64,000 nucleotides of DNA, taken from assembly GCA_038049695.1 (NCBI GenBank), contig CP142453.1, positions 128,129,001 to 128,193,000 on the forward strand. Direction: 5' to 3'. The translations under genes and the position numbers were made by a program. This document shows positions 12,301 to 27,100 of this stretch, in pieces (position 1 is the stretch's first letter; each line of letters starts with the position of its first letter). The notes beneath the pieces were generated by a model. The model saw only the letters and a list, made by a program, of their open reading frames with translations. It did no database searches and was not told the DNA's origin. Origin of the DNA: Cinnamomum chago. Taxonomy: Eukaryota; Streptophyta; Magnoliopsida; Laurales; Lauraceae.

Positions 12301-13575
12301 TTGGGGAGAGAAATATAAAAAGGTAGCAAAGGATTTTAAAAAATAATGAAAGCTTGTGGATACCTTACATAGTTTAAGTACAAAATCAGTTTTTTTAAAA
12401 AGATTTTTCTATTACCGGCGTCCTTATCAAAATCTTAATTTATCAATTTGGATTTTATAAGATCTTACACCCCATTAAGTTACCACTTGAACAAGGGTGG
12501 ACGTTAACCTCAACAGATTTACAATCACCTTAAAAAAAAGAGCCCTGATTCGTAGAATTAGGGCAAAGTTTATAATTCTTCATTGTGACCTGCTTACCAA
12601 ATCTGAGTCTTCTAAAATTAAACGCGCCCCTCCTGCAAGGTTTGTTTGGCAAATCTCATTGCAGTAGTTATTGTGTCACCATCAGATTAATCACATTTGA
12701 AATATGTATAAGAAACTCATACATTTCCTTGGTGAACCTAAAGAGTGGAATTTGGGACGACTATAAAAGAAAATTAACAAATTTTAACAAGCTGTGCACC
12801 CCTACAAAAGAGCATCACCAATTTTTCTGTGATTTTGAGGCCAAGAGGATCTATACTCAGTCATGCATATATTTAGATACATAGTACATATTCAAATATT
12901 ACCTTTTATATATACTTCTAAAGAAACTACGTATTTATATGATAATATTTAAGGATAAATGACATCCAAAGTTTTGAATCATGATTTGGACCCAGAATTA
13001 GCCAAGATTTCACTAAAGGTGTATGGATTGTCGTGACATAAACAGCAGGTCAGGGATGTGTAGTGTGTAAGTTTAAATCCCTTGTTAAACAAAAATAAAG
13101 TTAATGATAATAATCTTAGAAAAAGAGGAATATATGTAAAAAAGGAGAGACATTCTACAGCGGGATAGAATATAATCCGAATCAAAGATAGATTTACAAA
13201 AGAGATTGGGGAGAGAAATATAAAAAGGTAGCAAAGGATTTTAAAAAATAATGAAAGCTTGTGGATACCTTACATAGTTTAAGTACAAAATCAGTTTTTT
13301 TAAAAAGATTTTTCTATTACCGGCGTCCTTATCAAAATCTTAATTTATCAATTTGGATTTTATAAGATCTTACACCCCATTAAGTTACCACTTGAACAAG
13401 GGTGGACGTTAACCTCAACAGATTTACAATCACCTTAAAAAAAAGAGCCCTGATTCGTAGAATTAGGGCAAAGTTTATAATTCTTCATTGTGACCTGCTT
13501 ACCAAATCTGAGTCTTCTAAAATTAAACGCGCCCCTCCTGCAAGGTTTGTTTGGCAAATCTCATTGCAGTAGTTA

Positions 13576-16290
13576 TTGTGTCACCATCAGATTAATCACA
13601 TTTGAAATATGTATAAGAAACTCATACATTTCCTTGGTGAACCTAAAGAGTGGAATTTGGGACGACTATAAAAGAAAATTAACAAATTTTAACAAGCTGT
13701 GCACCCCTACAAAAGAGCATCACCAATTTTTCTGTGATTTTGAGGCCAAGAGGATCTATACTCAGTCATGCATATATTTAGATACATAGTACATATTCAA
13801 ATATTACCTTTTATATATACTTCTAAAGAAACTACGTATTTATATGATAATATTTAAGGATAAATGACATCCAAAGTTTTGAATCATGATTTGGACCCAG
13901 AATTAGCCAAGATTTCACTAAAGGTGTATGGATTGTCGTGACATAAACAGCAGGTCAGGGATGTGTAGTGTGTAAGTTTAAATCCCTTGTTAAACAAAAA
14001 TAAAGTTAATGATAATAATCTTAGAAAAAGAGGAATATATGTAAAAAAGGAGAGACATTCTACAGCGGGATAGAATATAATCCGAATCAAAGATAGATTT
14101 ACAAAAGAGATTGGGGAGAGAAATATAAAAAGGTAGCAAAGGATTTTAAAAAATAATGAAAGCTTGTGGATACCTTACATAGTTTAAGTACAAAATCAGT
14201 TTTTTTAAAAAGATTTTTCTATTACCGGCGTCCTTATCAAAATCTTAATTTATCAATTTGGATTTTATAAGATCTTACACCCCATTAAGTTACCACTTGA
14301 ACAAGGGTGGACGTTAACCTCAACAGATTTACAATCACCTTAAAAAAAAGAGCCCTGATTCGTAGAATTAGGGCAAAGTTTATAATTCTTCATTGTGACT
14401 TGCTTACCAAATCTGAGTCTTCTAAAATTAAACGCGCCCCTCCTGCAAGGTTTGTTTGGCAAATCTCATTGCAGTAGTTATTGTGTCACCATCAGATTAA
14501 TCACATTTGAAATATGTATAAGAAACTCATACATTTCCTTGGTGAACCTAAAGAGTGGAATTTGGGACGACTATAAAAGAAAATTAACAAATTTTAACAA
14601 GCTGTGCACCCCTACAAAAGAGCATCACCAATTTTTCTGTGATTTTGAGGCCAAGAGGATCTATACTCAGTCATGCATATATTTAGATACATAGTACATA
14701 TTCAAATATTACCTTTTATATATACTTCTAAAGAAACTACGTATTTATATGATAATATTTAAGGATAAATGACATCCAAAGTTTTGAATCATGATTTGGA
14801 CCCAGAATTAGCCAAGATTTCACTAAAGGTGTATGGATTGTCGTGACATAAACAGCAGGTCAGGGATGTGTAGTGTGTAAGTTTAAATCCCTTGTTAAAC
14901 AAAAATAAAGTTAATGATAATAATCTTAGAAAAAGAGGAATATATGTAAAAAAGGAGAGACATTCTACAGCGGGATAGAATATAATCCGAATCAAAGATA
15001 GATTTACAAAAGAGATTGGGGAGAGAAATATAAAAAGGTAGCAAAGGATTTTAAAAAATAATGAAAGCTTGTGGATACCTTACATAGTTTAAGTACAAAA
15101 TCAGTTTTTTTAAAAAGATTTTTCTATTACCGGCGTCCTTATCAAAATCTTAATTTATCAATTTGGATTTTATAAGATCTTACACCCCATTAAGTTACCA
15201 CTTGAACAAGGGTGGACGTTAACCTCAACAGATTTACAATCACCTTAAAAAAAAGAGCCCTGATTCGTAGAATTAGGGCAAAGTTTATAATTCTTCATTG
15301 TGACTTGCTTACCAAATCTGAGTCTTCTAAAATTAAACGCGCCCCTCCTGCAAGGTTTGTTTGGCAAATCTCATTGCAGTAGTTATTGTGTCACCATCAG
15401 ATTAATCACATTTGAAATATGTATAAGAAACTCATACATTTCCTTGGTGAACCTAAAGAGTGGAATTTGGGACGACTATAAAAGAAAATTAACAAATTTT
15501 AACAAGCTGTGCACCCCTACAAAAGAGCATCACCAATTTTTCTGTGATTTTGAGGCCAAGAGGATCTATACTCAGTCATGCATATATTTAGATACATAGT
15601 ACATATTCAAATATTACCTTTTATATATACTTCTAAAGAAACTACGTATTTATATGATAATATTTAAGGATAAATGACATCCAAAGTTTTGAATCATGAT
15701 TTGGACCCAGAATTAGCCAAGATTTCACTAAAGGTGTATGGATTGTCGTGACATAAACAGCAGGTCAGGGATGTGTAGTGTGTAAGTTTAAATCCCTTGT
15801 TAAACAAAAATAAAGTTAATGATAATAATCTTAGAAAAAGAGGAATATATGTAAAAAAGGAGAGACATTCTACAGCGGGATAGAATATAATCCGAATCAA
15901 AGATAGATTTACAAAAGAGATTGGGGAGAGAAATATAAAAAGGTAGCAAAGGATTTTAAAAAATAATGAAAGCTTGTGGATACCTTACATAGTTTAAGTA
16001 CAAAATCAGTTTTTTTAAAAAGATTTTTCTATTACCGGCGTCCTTATCAAAATCTTAATTTATCAATTTGGATTTTATAAGATCTTACACCCCATTAAGT
16101 TACCACTTGAACAAGGGTGGACGTTAACCTCAACAGATTTACAATCACCTTAAAAAAAAGAGCCCTGATTCGTAGAATTAGGGCAAAGTTTATAATTCTT
16201 CATTGTGACTTGCTTACCAAATCTGAGTCTTCTAAAATTAAACGCGCCCCTCCTGCAAGGTTTGTTTGGCAAATCTCATTGCAGTAGTTA
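13576..16290. repeat. Subfamily block U16-U18: T825
   Basis: Three 905-bp units switch to gacttgc at unit position 825 (14400, 15305, 16210). They are followed by a return to C in the next two units, so the C-to-T boundary is crossed more than once. Confidence 0.9.
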
Positions 16291-18100
16291 TTGTGTCACC
16301 ATCAGATTAATCACATTTGAAATATGTATAAGAAACTCATACATTTCCTTGGTGAACCTAAAGAGTGGAATTTGGGACGACTATAAAAGAAAATTAACAA
16401 ATTTTAACAAGCTGTGCACCCCTACAAAAGAGCATCACCAATTTTTCTGTGATTTTGAGGCCAAGAGGATCTATACTCAGTCATGCATATATTTAGATAC
16501 ATAGTACATATTCAAATATTACCTTTTATATATACTTCTAAAGAAACTACGTATTTATATGATAATATTTAAGGATAAATGACATCCAAAGTTTTGAATC
16601 ATGATTTGGACCCAGAATTAGCCAAGATTTCACTAAAGGTGTATGGATTGTCGTGACATAAACAGCAGGTCAGGGATGTGTAGTGTGTAAGTTTAAATCC
16701 CTTGTTAAACAAAAATAAAGTTAATGATAATAATCTTAGAAAAAGAGGAATATATGTAAAAAAGGAGAGACATTCTACAGCGGGATAGAATATAATCCGA
16801 ATCAAAGATAGATTTACAAAAGAGATTGGGGAGAGAAATATAAAAAGGTAGCAAAGGATTTTAAAAAATAATGAAAGCTTGTGGATACCTTACATAGTTT
16901 AAGTACAAAATCAGTTTTTTTAAAAAGATTTTTCTATTACCGGCGTCCTTATCAAAATCTTAATTTATCAATTTGGATTTTATAAGATCTTACACCCCAT
17001 TAAGTTACCACTTGAACAAGGGTGGACGTTAACCTCAACAGATTTACAATCACCTTAAAAAAAAGAGCCCTGATTCGTAGAATTAGGGCAAAGTTTATAA
17101 TTCTTCATTGTGACCTGCTTACCAAATCTGAGTCTTCTAAAATTAAACGCGCCCCTCCTGCAAGGTTTGTTTGGCAAATCTCATTGCAGTAGTTATTGTG
17201 TCACCATCAGATTAATCACATTTGAAATATGTATAAGAAACTCATACATTTCCTTGGTGAACCTAAAGAGTGGAATTTGGGACGACTATAAAAGAAAATT
17301 AACAAATTTTAACAAGCTGTGCACCCCTACAAAAGAGCATCACCAATTTTTCTGTGATTTTGAGGCCAAGAGGATCTATACTCAGTCATGCATATATTTA
17401 GATACATAGTACATATTCAAATATTACCTTTTATATATACTTCTAAAGAAACTACGTATTTATATGATAATATTTAAGGATAAATGACATCCAAAGTTTT
17501 GAATCATGATTTGGACCCAGAATTAGCCAAGATTTCACTAAAGGTGTATGGATTGTCGTGACATAAACAGCAGGTCAGGGATGTGTAGTGTGTAAGTTTA
17601 AATCCCTTGTTAAACAAAAATAAAGTTAATGATAATAATCTTAGAAAAAGAGGAATATATGTAAAAAAGGAGAGACATTCTACAGCGGGATAGAATATAA
17701 TCCGAATCAAAGATAGATTTACAAAAGAGATTGGGGAGAGAAATATAAAAAGGTAGCAAAGGATTTTAAAAAATAATGAAAGCTTGTGGATACCTTACAT
17801 AGTTTAAGTACAAAATCAGTTTTTTTAAAAAGATTTTTCTATTACCGGCGTCCTTATCAAAATCTTAATTTATCAATTTGGATTTTATAAGATCTTACAC
17901 CCCATTAAGTTACCACTTGAACAAGGGTGGACGTTAACCTCAACAGATTTACAATCACCTTAAAAAAAAGAGCCCTGATTCGTAGAATTAGGGCAAAGTT
18001 TATAATTCTTCATTGTGACCTGCTTACCAAATCTGAGTCTTCTAAAATTAAACGCGCCCCTCCTGCAAGGTTTGTTTGGCAAATCTCATTGCAGTAGTTA
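16291..18100. repeat. U19-U20: return to C825
   Basis: Two units read gacctgc again (17115 and 18020) between T-type units on both sides. The rest of each unit is indistinguishable from the neighbours. Confidence 0.9.
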
Positions 18101-21100
18101 TTGTGTCACCATCAGATTAATCACATTTGAAATATGTATAAGAAACTCATACATTTCCTTGGTGAACCTAAAGAGTGGAATTTGGGACGACTATAAAAGA
18201 AAATTAACAAATTTTAACAAGCTGTGCACCCCTACAAAAGAGCATCACCAATTTTTCTGTGATTTTGAGGCCAAGAGGATCTATACTCAGTCATGCATAT
18301 ATTTAGATACATAGTACATATTCAAATATTACCTTTTATATATACTTCTAAAGAAACTACGTATTTATATGATAATATTTAAGGATAAATGACATCCAAA
18401 GTTTTGAATCATGATTTGGACCCAGAATTAGCCAAGATTTCACTAAAGGTGTATGGATTGTCGTGACATAAACAGCAGGTCAGGGATGTGTAGTGTGTAA
18501 GTTTAAATCCCTTGTTAAACAAAAATAAAGTTAATGATAATAATCTTAGAAAAAGAGGAATATATGTAAAAAAGGAGAGACATTCTACAGCGGGATAGAA
18601 TATAATCCGAATCAAAGATAGATTTACAAAAGAGATTGGGGAGAGAAATATAAAAAGGTAGCAAAGGATTTTAAAAAATAATGAAAGCTTGTGGATACCT
18701 TACATAGTTTAAGTACAAAATCAGTTTTTTTAAAAAGATTTTTCTATTACCGGCGTCCTTATCAAAATCTTAATTTATCAATTTGGATTTTATAAGATCT
18801 TACACCCCATTAAGTTACCACTTGAACAAGGGTGGACGTTAACCTCAACAGATTTACAATCACCTTAAAAAAAAGAGCCCTGATTCGTAGAATTAGGGCA
18901 AAGTTTATAATTCTTCATTGTGACTTGCTTACCAAATCTGAGTCTTCTAAAATTAAACGCGCCCCTCCTGCAAGGTTTGTTTGGCAAATCTCATTGCAGT
19001 AGTTATTGTGTCACCATCAGATTAATCACATTTGAAATATGTATAAGAAACTCATACATTTCCTTGGTGAACCTAAAGAGTGGAATTTGGGACGACTATA
19101 AAAGAAAATTAACAAATTTTAACAAGCTGTGCACCCCTACAAAAGAGCATCACCAATTTTTCTGTGATTTTGAGGCCAAGAGGATCTATACTCAGTCATG
19201 CATATATTTAGATACATAGTACATATTCAAATATTACCTTTTATATATACTTCTAAAGAAACTACGTATTTATATGATAATATTTAAGGATAAATGACAT
19301 CCAAAGTTTTGAATCATGATTTGGACCCAGAATTAGCCAAGATTTCACTAAAGGTGTATGGATTGTCGTGACATAAACAGCAGGTCAGGGATGTGTAGTG
19401 TGTAAGTTTAAATCCCTTGTTAAACAAAAATAAAGTTAATGATAATAATCTTAGAAAAAGAGGAATATATGTAAAAAAGGAGAGACATTCTACAGCGGGA
19501 TAGAATATAATCCGAATCAAAGATAGATTTACAAAAGAGATTGGGGAGAGAAATATAAAAAGGTAGCAAAGGATTTTAAAAAATAATGAAAGCTTGTGGA
19601 TACCTTACATAGTTTAAGTACAAAATCAGTTTTTTTAAAAAGATTTTTCTATTACCGGCGTCCTTATCAAAATCTTAATTTATCAATTTGGATTTTATAA
19701 GATCTTACACCCCATTAAGTTACCACTTGAACAAGGGTGGACGTTAACCTCAACAGATTTACAATCACCTTAAAAAAAAGAGCCCTGATTCGTAGAATTA
19801 GGGCAAAGTTTATAATTCTTCATTGTGACTTGCTTACCAAATCTGAGTCTTCTAAAATTAAACGCGCCCCTCCTGCAAGGTTTGTTTGGCAAATCTCATT
19901 GCAGTAGTTATTGTGTCACCATCAGATTAATCACATTTGAAATATGTATAAGAAACTCATACATTTCCTTGGTGAACCTAAAGAGTGGAATTTGGGACGA
20001 CTATAAAAGAAAATTAACAAATTTTAACAAGCTGTGCACCCCTACAAAAGAGCATCACCAATTTTTCTGTGATTTTGAGGCCAAGAGGATCTATACTCAG
20101 TCATGCATATATTTAGATACATAGTACATATTCAAATATTACCTTTTATATATACTTCTAAAGAAACTACGTATTTATATGATAATATTTAAGGATAAAT
20201 GACATCCAAAGTTTTGAATCATGATTTGGACCCAGAATTAGCCAAGATTTCACTAAAGGTGTATGGATTGTCGTGACATAAACAGCAGGTCAGGGATGTG
20301 TAGTGTGTAAGTTTAAATCCCTTGTTAAACAAAAATAAAGTTAATGATAATAATCTTAGAAAAAGAGGAATATATGTAAAAAAGGAGAGACATTCTACAG
20401 CGGGATAGAATATAATCCGAATCAAAGATAGATTTACAAAAGAGATTGGGGAGAGAAATATAAAAAGGTAGCAAAGGATTTTAAAAAATAATGAAAGCTT
20501 GTGGATACCTTACATAGTTTAAGTACAAAATCAGTTTTTTTAAAAAGATTTTTCTATTACCGGCGTCCTTATCAAAATCTTAATTTATCAATTTGGATTT
20601 TATAAGATCTTACACCCCATTAAGTTACCACTTGAACAAGGGTGGACGTTAACCTCAACAGATTTACAATCACCTTAAAAAAAAGAGCCCTGATTCGTAG
20701 AATTAGGGCAAAGTTTATAATTCTTCATTGTGACTTGCTTACCAAATCTGAGTCTTCTAAAATTAAACGCGCCCCTCCTGCAAGGTTTGTTTGGCAAATC
20801 TCATTGCAGTAGTTATTGTGTCACCATCAGATTAATCACATTTGAAATATGTATAAGAAACTCATACATTTCCTTGGTGAACCTAAAGAGTGGAATTTGG
20901 GACGACTATAAAAGAAAATTAACAAATTTTAACAAGCTGTGCACCCCTACAAAAGAGCATCACCAATTTTTCTGTGATTTTGAGGCCAAGAGGATCTATA
21001 CTCAGTCATGCATATATTTAGATACATAGTACATATTCAAATATTACCTTTTATATATACTTCTAAAGAAACTACGTATTTATATGATAATATTTAAGGA

Positions 21101-24100
21101 TAAATGACATCCAAAGTTTTGAATCATGATTTGGACCCAGAATTAGCCAAGATTTCACTAAAGGTGTATGGATTGTCGTGACATAAACAGCAGGTCAGGG
21201 ATGTGTAGTGTGTAAGTTTAAATCCCTTGTTAAACAAAAATAAAGTTAATGATAATAATCTTAGAAAAAGAGGAATATATGTAAAAAAGGAGAGACATTC
21301 TACAGCGGGATAGAATATAATCCGAATCAAAGATAGATTTACAAAAGAGATTGGGGAGAGAAATATAAAAAGGTAGCAAAGGATTTTAAAAAATAATGAA
21401 AGCTTGTGGATACCTTACATAGTTTAAGTACAAAATCAGTTTTTTTAAAAAGATTTTTCTATTACCGGCGTCCTTATCAAAATCTTAATTTATCAATTTG
21501 GATTTTATAAGATCTTACACCCCATTAAGTTACCACTTGAACAAGGGTGGACGTTAACCTCAACAGATTTACAATCACCTTAAAAAAAAGAGCCCTGATT
21601 CGTAGAATTAGGGCAAAGTTTATAATTCTTCATTGTGACTTGCTTACCAAATCTGAGTCTTCTAAAATTAAACGCGCCCCTCCTGCAAGGTTTGTTTGGC
21701 AAATCTCATTGCAGTAGTTATTGTGTCACCATCAGATTAATCACATTTGAAATATGTATAAGAAACTCATACATTTCCTTGGTGAACCTAAAGAGTGGAA
21801 TTTGGGACGACTATAAAAGAAAATTAACAAATTTTAACAAGCTGTGCACCCCTACAAAAGAGCATCACCAATTTTTCTGTGATTTTGAGGCCAAGAGGAT
21901 CTATACTCAGTCATGCATATATTTAGATACATAGTACATATTCAAATATTACCTTTTATATATACTTCTAAAGAAACTACGTATTTATATGATAATATTT
22001 AAGGATAAATGACATCCAAAGTTTTGAATCATGATTTGGACCCAGAATTAGCCAAGATTTCACTAAAGGTGTATGGATTGTCGTGACATAAACAGCAGGT
22101 CAGGGATGTGTAGTGTGTAAGTTTAAATCCCTTGTTAAACAAAAATAAAGTTAATGATAATAATCTTAGAAAAAGAGGAATATATGTAAAAAAGGAGAGA
22201 CATTCTACAGCGGGATAGAATATAATCCGAATCAAAGATAGATTTACAAAAGAGATTGGGGAGAGAAATATAAAAAGGTAGCAAAGGATTTTAAAAAATA
22301 ATGAAAGCTTGTGGATACCTTACATAGTTTAAGTACAAAATCAGTTTTTTTAAAAAGATTTTTCTATTACCGGCGTCCTTATCAAAATCTTAATTTATCA
22401 ATTTGGATTTTATAAGATCTTACACCCCATTAAGTTACCACTTGAACAAGGGTGGACGTTAACCTCAACAGATTTACAATCACCTTAAAAAAAAGAGCCC
22501 TGATTCGTAGAATTAGGGCAAAGTTTATAATTCTTCATTGTGACTTGCTTACCAAATCTGAGTCTTCTAAAATTAAACGCGCCCCTCCTGCAAGGTTTGT
22601 TTGGCAAATCTCATTGCAGTAGTTATTGTGTCACCATCAGATTAATCACATTTGAAATATGTATAAGAAACTCATACATTTCCTTGGTGAACCTAAAGAG
22701 TGGAATTTGGGACGACTATAAAAGAAAATTAACAAATTTTAACAAGCTGTGCACCCCTACAAAAGAGCATCACCAATTTTTCTGTGATTTTGAGGCCAAG
22801 AGGATCTATACTCAGTCATGCATATATTTAGATACATAGTACATATTCAAATATTACCTTTTATATATACTTCTAAAGAAACTACGTATTTATATGATAA
22901 TATTTAAGGATAAATGACATCCAAAGTTTTGAATCATGATTTGGACCCAGAATTAGCCAAGATTTCACTAAAGGTGTATGGATTGTCGTGACATAAACAG
23001 CAGGTCAGGGATGTGTAGTGTGTAAGTTTAAATCCCTTGTTAAACAAAAATAAAGTTAATGATAATAATCTTAGAAAAAGAGGAATATATGTAAAAAAGG
23101 AGAGACATTCTACAGCGGGATAGAATATAATCCGAATCAAAGATAGATTTACAAAAGAGATTGGGGAGAGAAATATAAAAAGGTAGCAAAGGATTTTAAA
23201 AAATAATGAAAGCTTGTGGATACCTTACATAGTTTAAGTACAAAATCAGTTTTTTTAAAAAGATTTTTCTATTACCGGCGTCCTTATCAAAATCTTAATT
23301 TATCAATTTGGATTTTATAAGATCTTACACCCCATTAAGTTACCACTTGAACAAGGGTGGACGTTAACCTCAACAGATTTACAATCACCTTAAAAAAAAG
23401 AGCCCTGATTCGTAGAATTAGGGCAAAGTTTATAATTCTTCATTGTGACTTGCTTACCAAATCTGAGTCTTCTAAAATTAAACGCGCCCCTCCTGCAAGG
23501 TTTGTTTGGCAAATCTCATTGCAGTAGTTATTGTGTCACCATCAGATTAATCACATTTGAAATATGTATAAGAAACTCATACATTTCCTTGGTGAACCTA
23601 AAGAGTGGAATTTGGGACGACTATAAAAGAAAATTAACAAATTTTAACAAGCTGTGCACCCCTACAAAAGAGCATCACCAATTTTTCTGTGATTTTGAGG
23701 CCAAGAGGATCTATACTCAGTCATGCATATATTTAGATACATAGTACATATTCAAATATTACCTTTTATATATACTTCTAAAGAAACTACGTATTTATAT
23801 GATAATATTTAAGGATAAATGACATCCAAAGTTTTGAATCATGATTTGGACCCAGAATTAGCCAAGATTTCACTAAAGGTGTATGGATTGTCGTGACATA
23901 AACAGCAGGTCAGGGATGTGTAGTGTGTAAGTTTAAATCCCTTGTTAAACAAAAATAAAGTTAATGATAATAATCTTAGAAAAAGAGGAATATATGTAAA
24001 AAAGGAGAGACATTCTACAGCGGGATAGAATATAATCCGAATCAAAGATAGATTTACAAAAGAGATTGGGGAGAGAAATATAAAAAGGTAGCAAAGGATT

Positions 24101-27100
24101 TTAAAAAATAATGAAAGCTTGTGGATACCTTACATAGTTTAAGTACAAAATCAGTTTTTTTAAAAAGATTTTTCTATTACCGGCGTCCTTATCAAAATCT
24201 TAATTTATCAATTTGGATTTTATAAGATCTTACACCCCATTAAGTTACCACTTGAACAAGGGTGGACGTTAACCTCAACAGATTTACAATCACCTTAAAA
24301 AAAAGAGCCCTGATTCGTAGAATTAGGGCAAAGTTTATAATTCTTCATTGTGACTTGCTTACCAAATCTGAGTCTTCTAAAATTAAACGCGCCCCTCCTG
24401 CAAGGTTTGTTTGGCAAATCTCATTGCAGTAGTTATTGTGTCACCATCAGATTAATCACATTTGAAATATGTATAAGAAACTCATACATTTCCTTGGTGA
24501 ACCTAAAGAGTGGAATTTGGGACGACTATAAAAGAAAATTAACAAATTTTAACAAGCTGTGCACCCCTACAAAAGAGCATCACCAATTTTTCTGTGATTT
24601 TGAGGCCAAGAGGATCTATACTCAGTCATGCATATATTTAGATACATAGTACATATTCAAATATTACCTTTTATATATACTTCTAAAGAAACTACGTATT
24701 TATATGATAATATTTAAGGATAAATGACATCCAAAGTTTTGAATCATGATTTGGACCCAGAATTAGCCAAGATTTCACTAAAGGTGTATGGATTGTCGTG
24801 ACATAAACAGCAGGTCAGGGATGTGTAGTGTGTAAGTTTAAATCCCTTGTTAAACAAAAATAAAGTTAATGATAATAATCTTAGAAAAAGAGGAATATAT
24901 GTAAAAAAGGAGAGACATTCTACAGCGGGATAGAATATAATCCGAATCAAAGATAGATTTACAAAAGAGATTGGGGAGAGAAATATAAAAAGGTAGCAAA
25001 GGATTTTAAAAAATAATGAAAGCTTGTGGATACCTTACATAGTTTAAGTACAAAATCAGTTTTTTTAAAAAGATTTTTCTATTACCGGCGTCCTTATCAA
25101 AATCTTAATTTATCAATTTGGATTTTATAAGATCTTACACCCCATTAAGTTACCACTTGAACAAGGGTGGACGTTAACCTCAACAGATTTACAATCACCT
25201 TAAAAAAAAGAGCCCTGATTCGTAGAATTAGGGCAAAGTTTATAATTCTTCATTGTGACTTGCTTACCAAATCTGAGTCTTCTAAAATTAAACGCGCCCC
25301 TCCTGCAAGGTTTGTTTGGCAAATCTCATTGCAGTAGTTATTGTGTCACCATCAGATTAATCACATTTGAAATATGTATAAGAAACTCATACATTTCCTT
25401 GGTGAACCTAAAGAGTGGAATTTGGGACGACTATAAAAGAAAATTAACAAATTTTAACAAGCTGTGCACCCCTACAAAAGAGCATCACCAATTTTTCTGT
25501 GATTTTGAGGCCAAGAGGATCTATACTCAGTCATGCATATATTTAGATACATAGTACATATTCAAATATTACCTTTTATATATACTTCTAAAGAAACTAC
25601 GTATTTATATGATAATATTTAAGGATAAATGACATCCAAAGTTTTGAATCATGATTTGGACCCAGAATTAGCCAAGATTTCACTAAAGGTGTATGGATTG
25701 TCGTGACATAAACAGCAGGTCAGGGATGTGTAGTGTGTAAGTTTAAATCCCTTGTTAAACAAAAATAAAGTTAATGATAATAATCTTAGAAAAAGAGGAA
25801 TATATGTAAAAAAGGAGAGACATTCTACAGCGGGATAGAATATAATCCGAATCAAAGATAGATTTACAAAAGAGATTGGGGAGAGAAATATAAAAAGGTA
25901 GCAAAGGATTTTAAAAAATAATGAAAGCTTGTGGATACCTTACATAGTTTAAGTACAAAATCAGTTTTTTTAAAAAGATTTTTCTATTACCGGCGTCCTT
26001 ATCAAAATCTTAATTTATCAATTTGGATTTTATAAGATCTTACACCCCATTAAGTTACCACTTGAACAAGGGTGGACGTTAACCTCAACAGATTTACAAT
26101 CACCTTAAAAAAAAGAGCCCTGATTCGTAGAATTAGGGCAAAGTTTATAATTCTTCATTGTGACTTGCTTACCAAATCTGAGTCTTCTAAAATTAAACGC
26201 GCCCCTCCTGCAAGGTTTGTTTGGCAAATCTCATTGCAGTAGTTATTGTGTCACCATCAGATTAATCACATTTGAAATATGTATAAGAAACTCATACATT
26301 TCCTTGGTGAACCTAAAGAGTGGAATTTGGGACGACTATAAAAGAAAATTAACAAATTTTAACAAGCTGTGCACCCCTACAAAAGAGCATCACCAATTTT
26401 TCTGTGATTTTGAGGCCAAGAGGATCTATACTCAGTCATGCATATATTTAGATACATAGTACATATTCAAATATTACCTTTTATATATACTTCTAAAGAA
26501 ACTACGTATTTATATGATAATATTTAAGGATAAATGACATCCAAAGTTTTGAATCATGATTTGGACCCAGAATTAGCCAAGATTTCACTAAAGGTGTATG
26601 GATTGTCGTGACATAAACAGCAGGTCAGGGATGTGTAGTGTGTAAGTTTAAATCCCTTGTTAAACAAAAATAAAGTTAATGATAATAATCTTAGAAAAAG
26701 AGGAATATATGTAAAAAAGGAGAGACATTCTACAGCGGGATAGAATATAATCCGAATCAAAGATAGATTTACAAAAGAGATTGGGGAGAGAAATATAAAA
26801 AGGTAGCAAAGGATTTTAAAAAATAATGAAAGCTTGTGGATACCTTACATAGTTTAAGTACAAAATCAGTTTTTTTAAAAAGATTTTTCTATTACCGGCG
26901 TCCTTATCAAAATCTTAATTTATCAATTTGGATTTTATAAGATCTTACACCCCATTAAGTTACCACTTGAACAAGGGTGGACGTTAACCTCAACAGATTT
27001 ACAATCACCTTAAAAAAAAGAGCCCTGATTCGTAGAATTAGGGCAAAGTTTATAATTCTTCATTGTGACTTGCTTACCAAATCTGAGTCTTCTAAAATTA

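Larger units (their letters stand above)
1..13575. repeat. Subfamily block U1-U15: C825, G879 present
   Basis: Fifteen units of exactly 905 bp, all reading gacctgc at unit position 825 (first at base 825) and keeping the G within the T tract at 879. The only internal difference I found is the U6-U7 pair. I checked by comparing lines of the sequence and the exact spacing of landmarks. A substitution outside the landmarks could have escaped, but a net indel could not. Confidence 0.9.
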
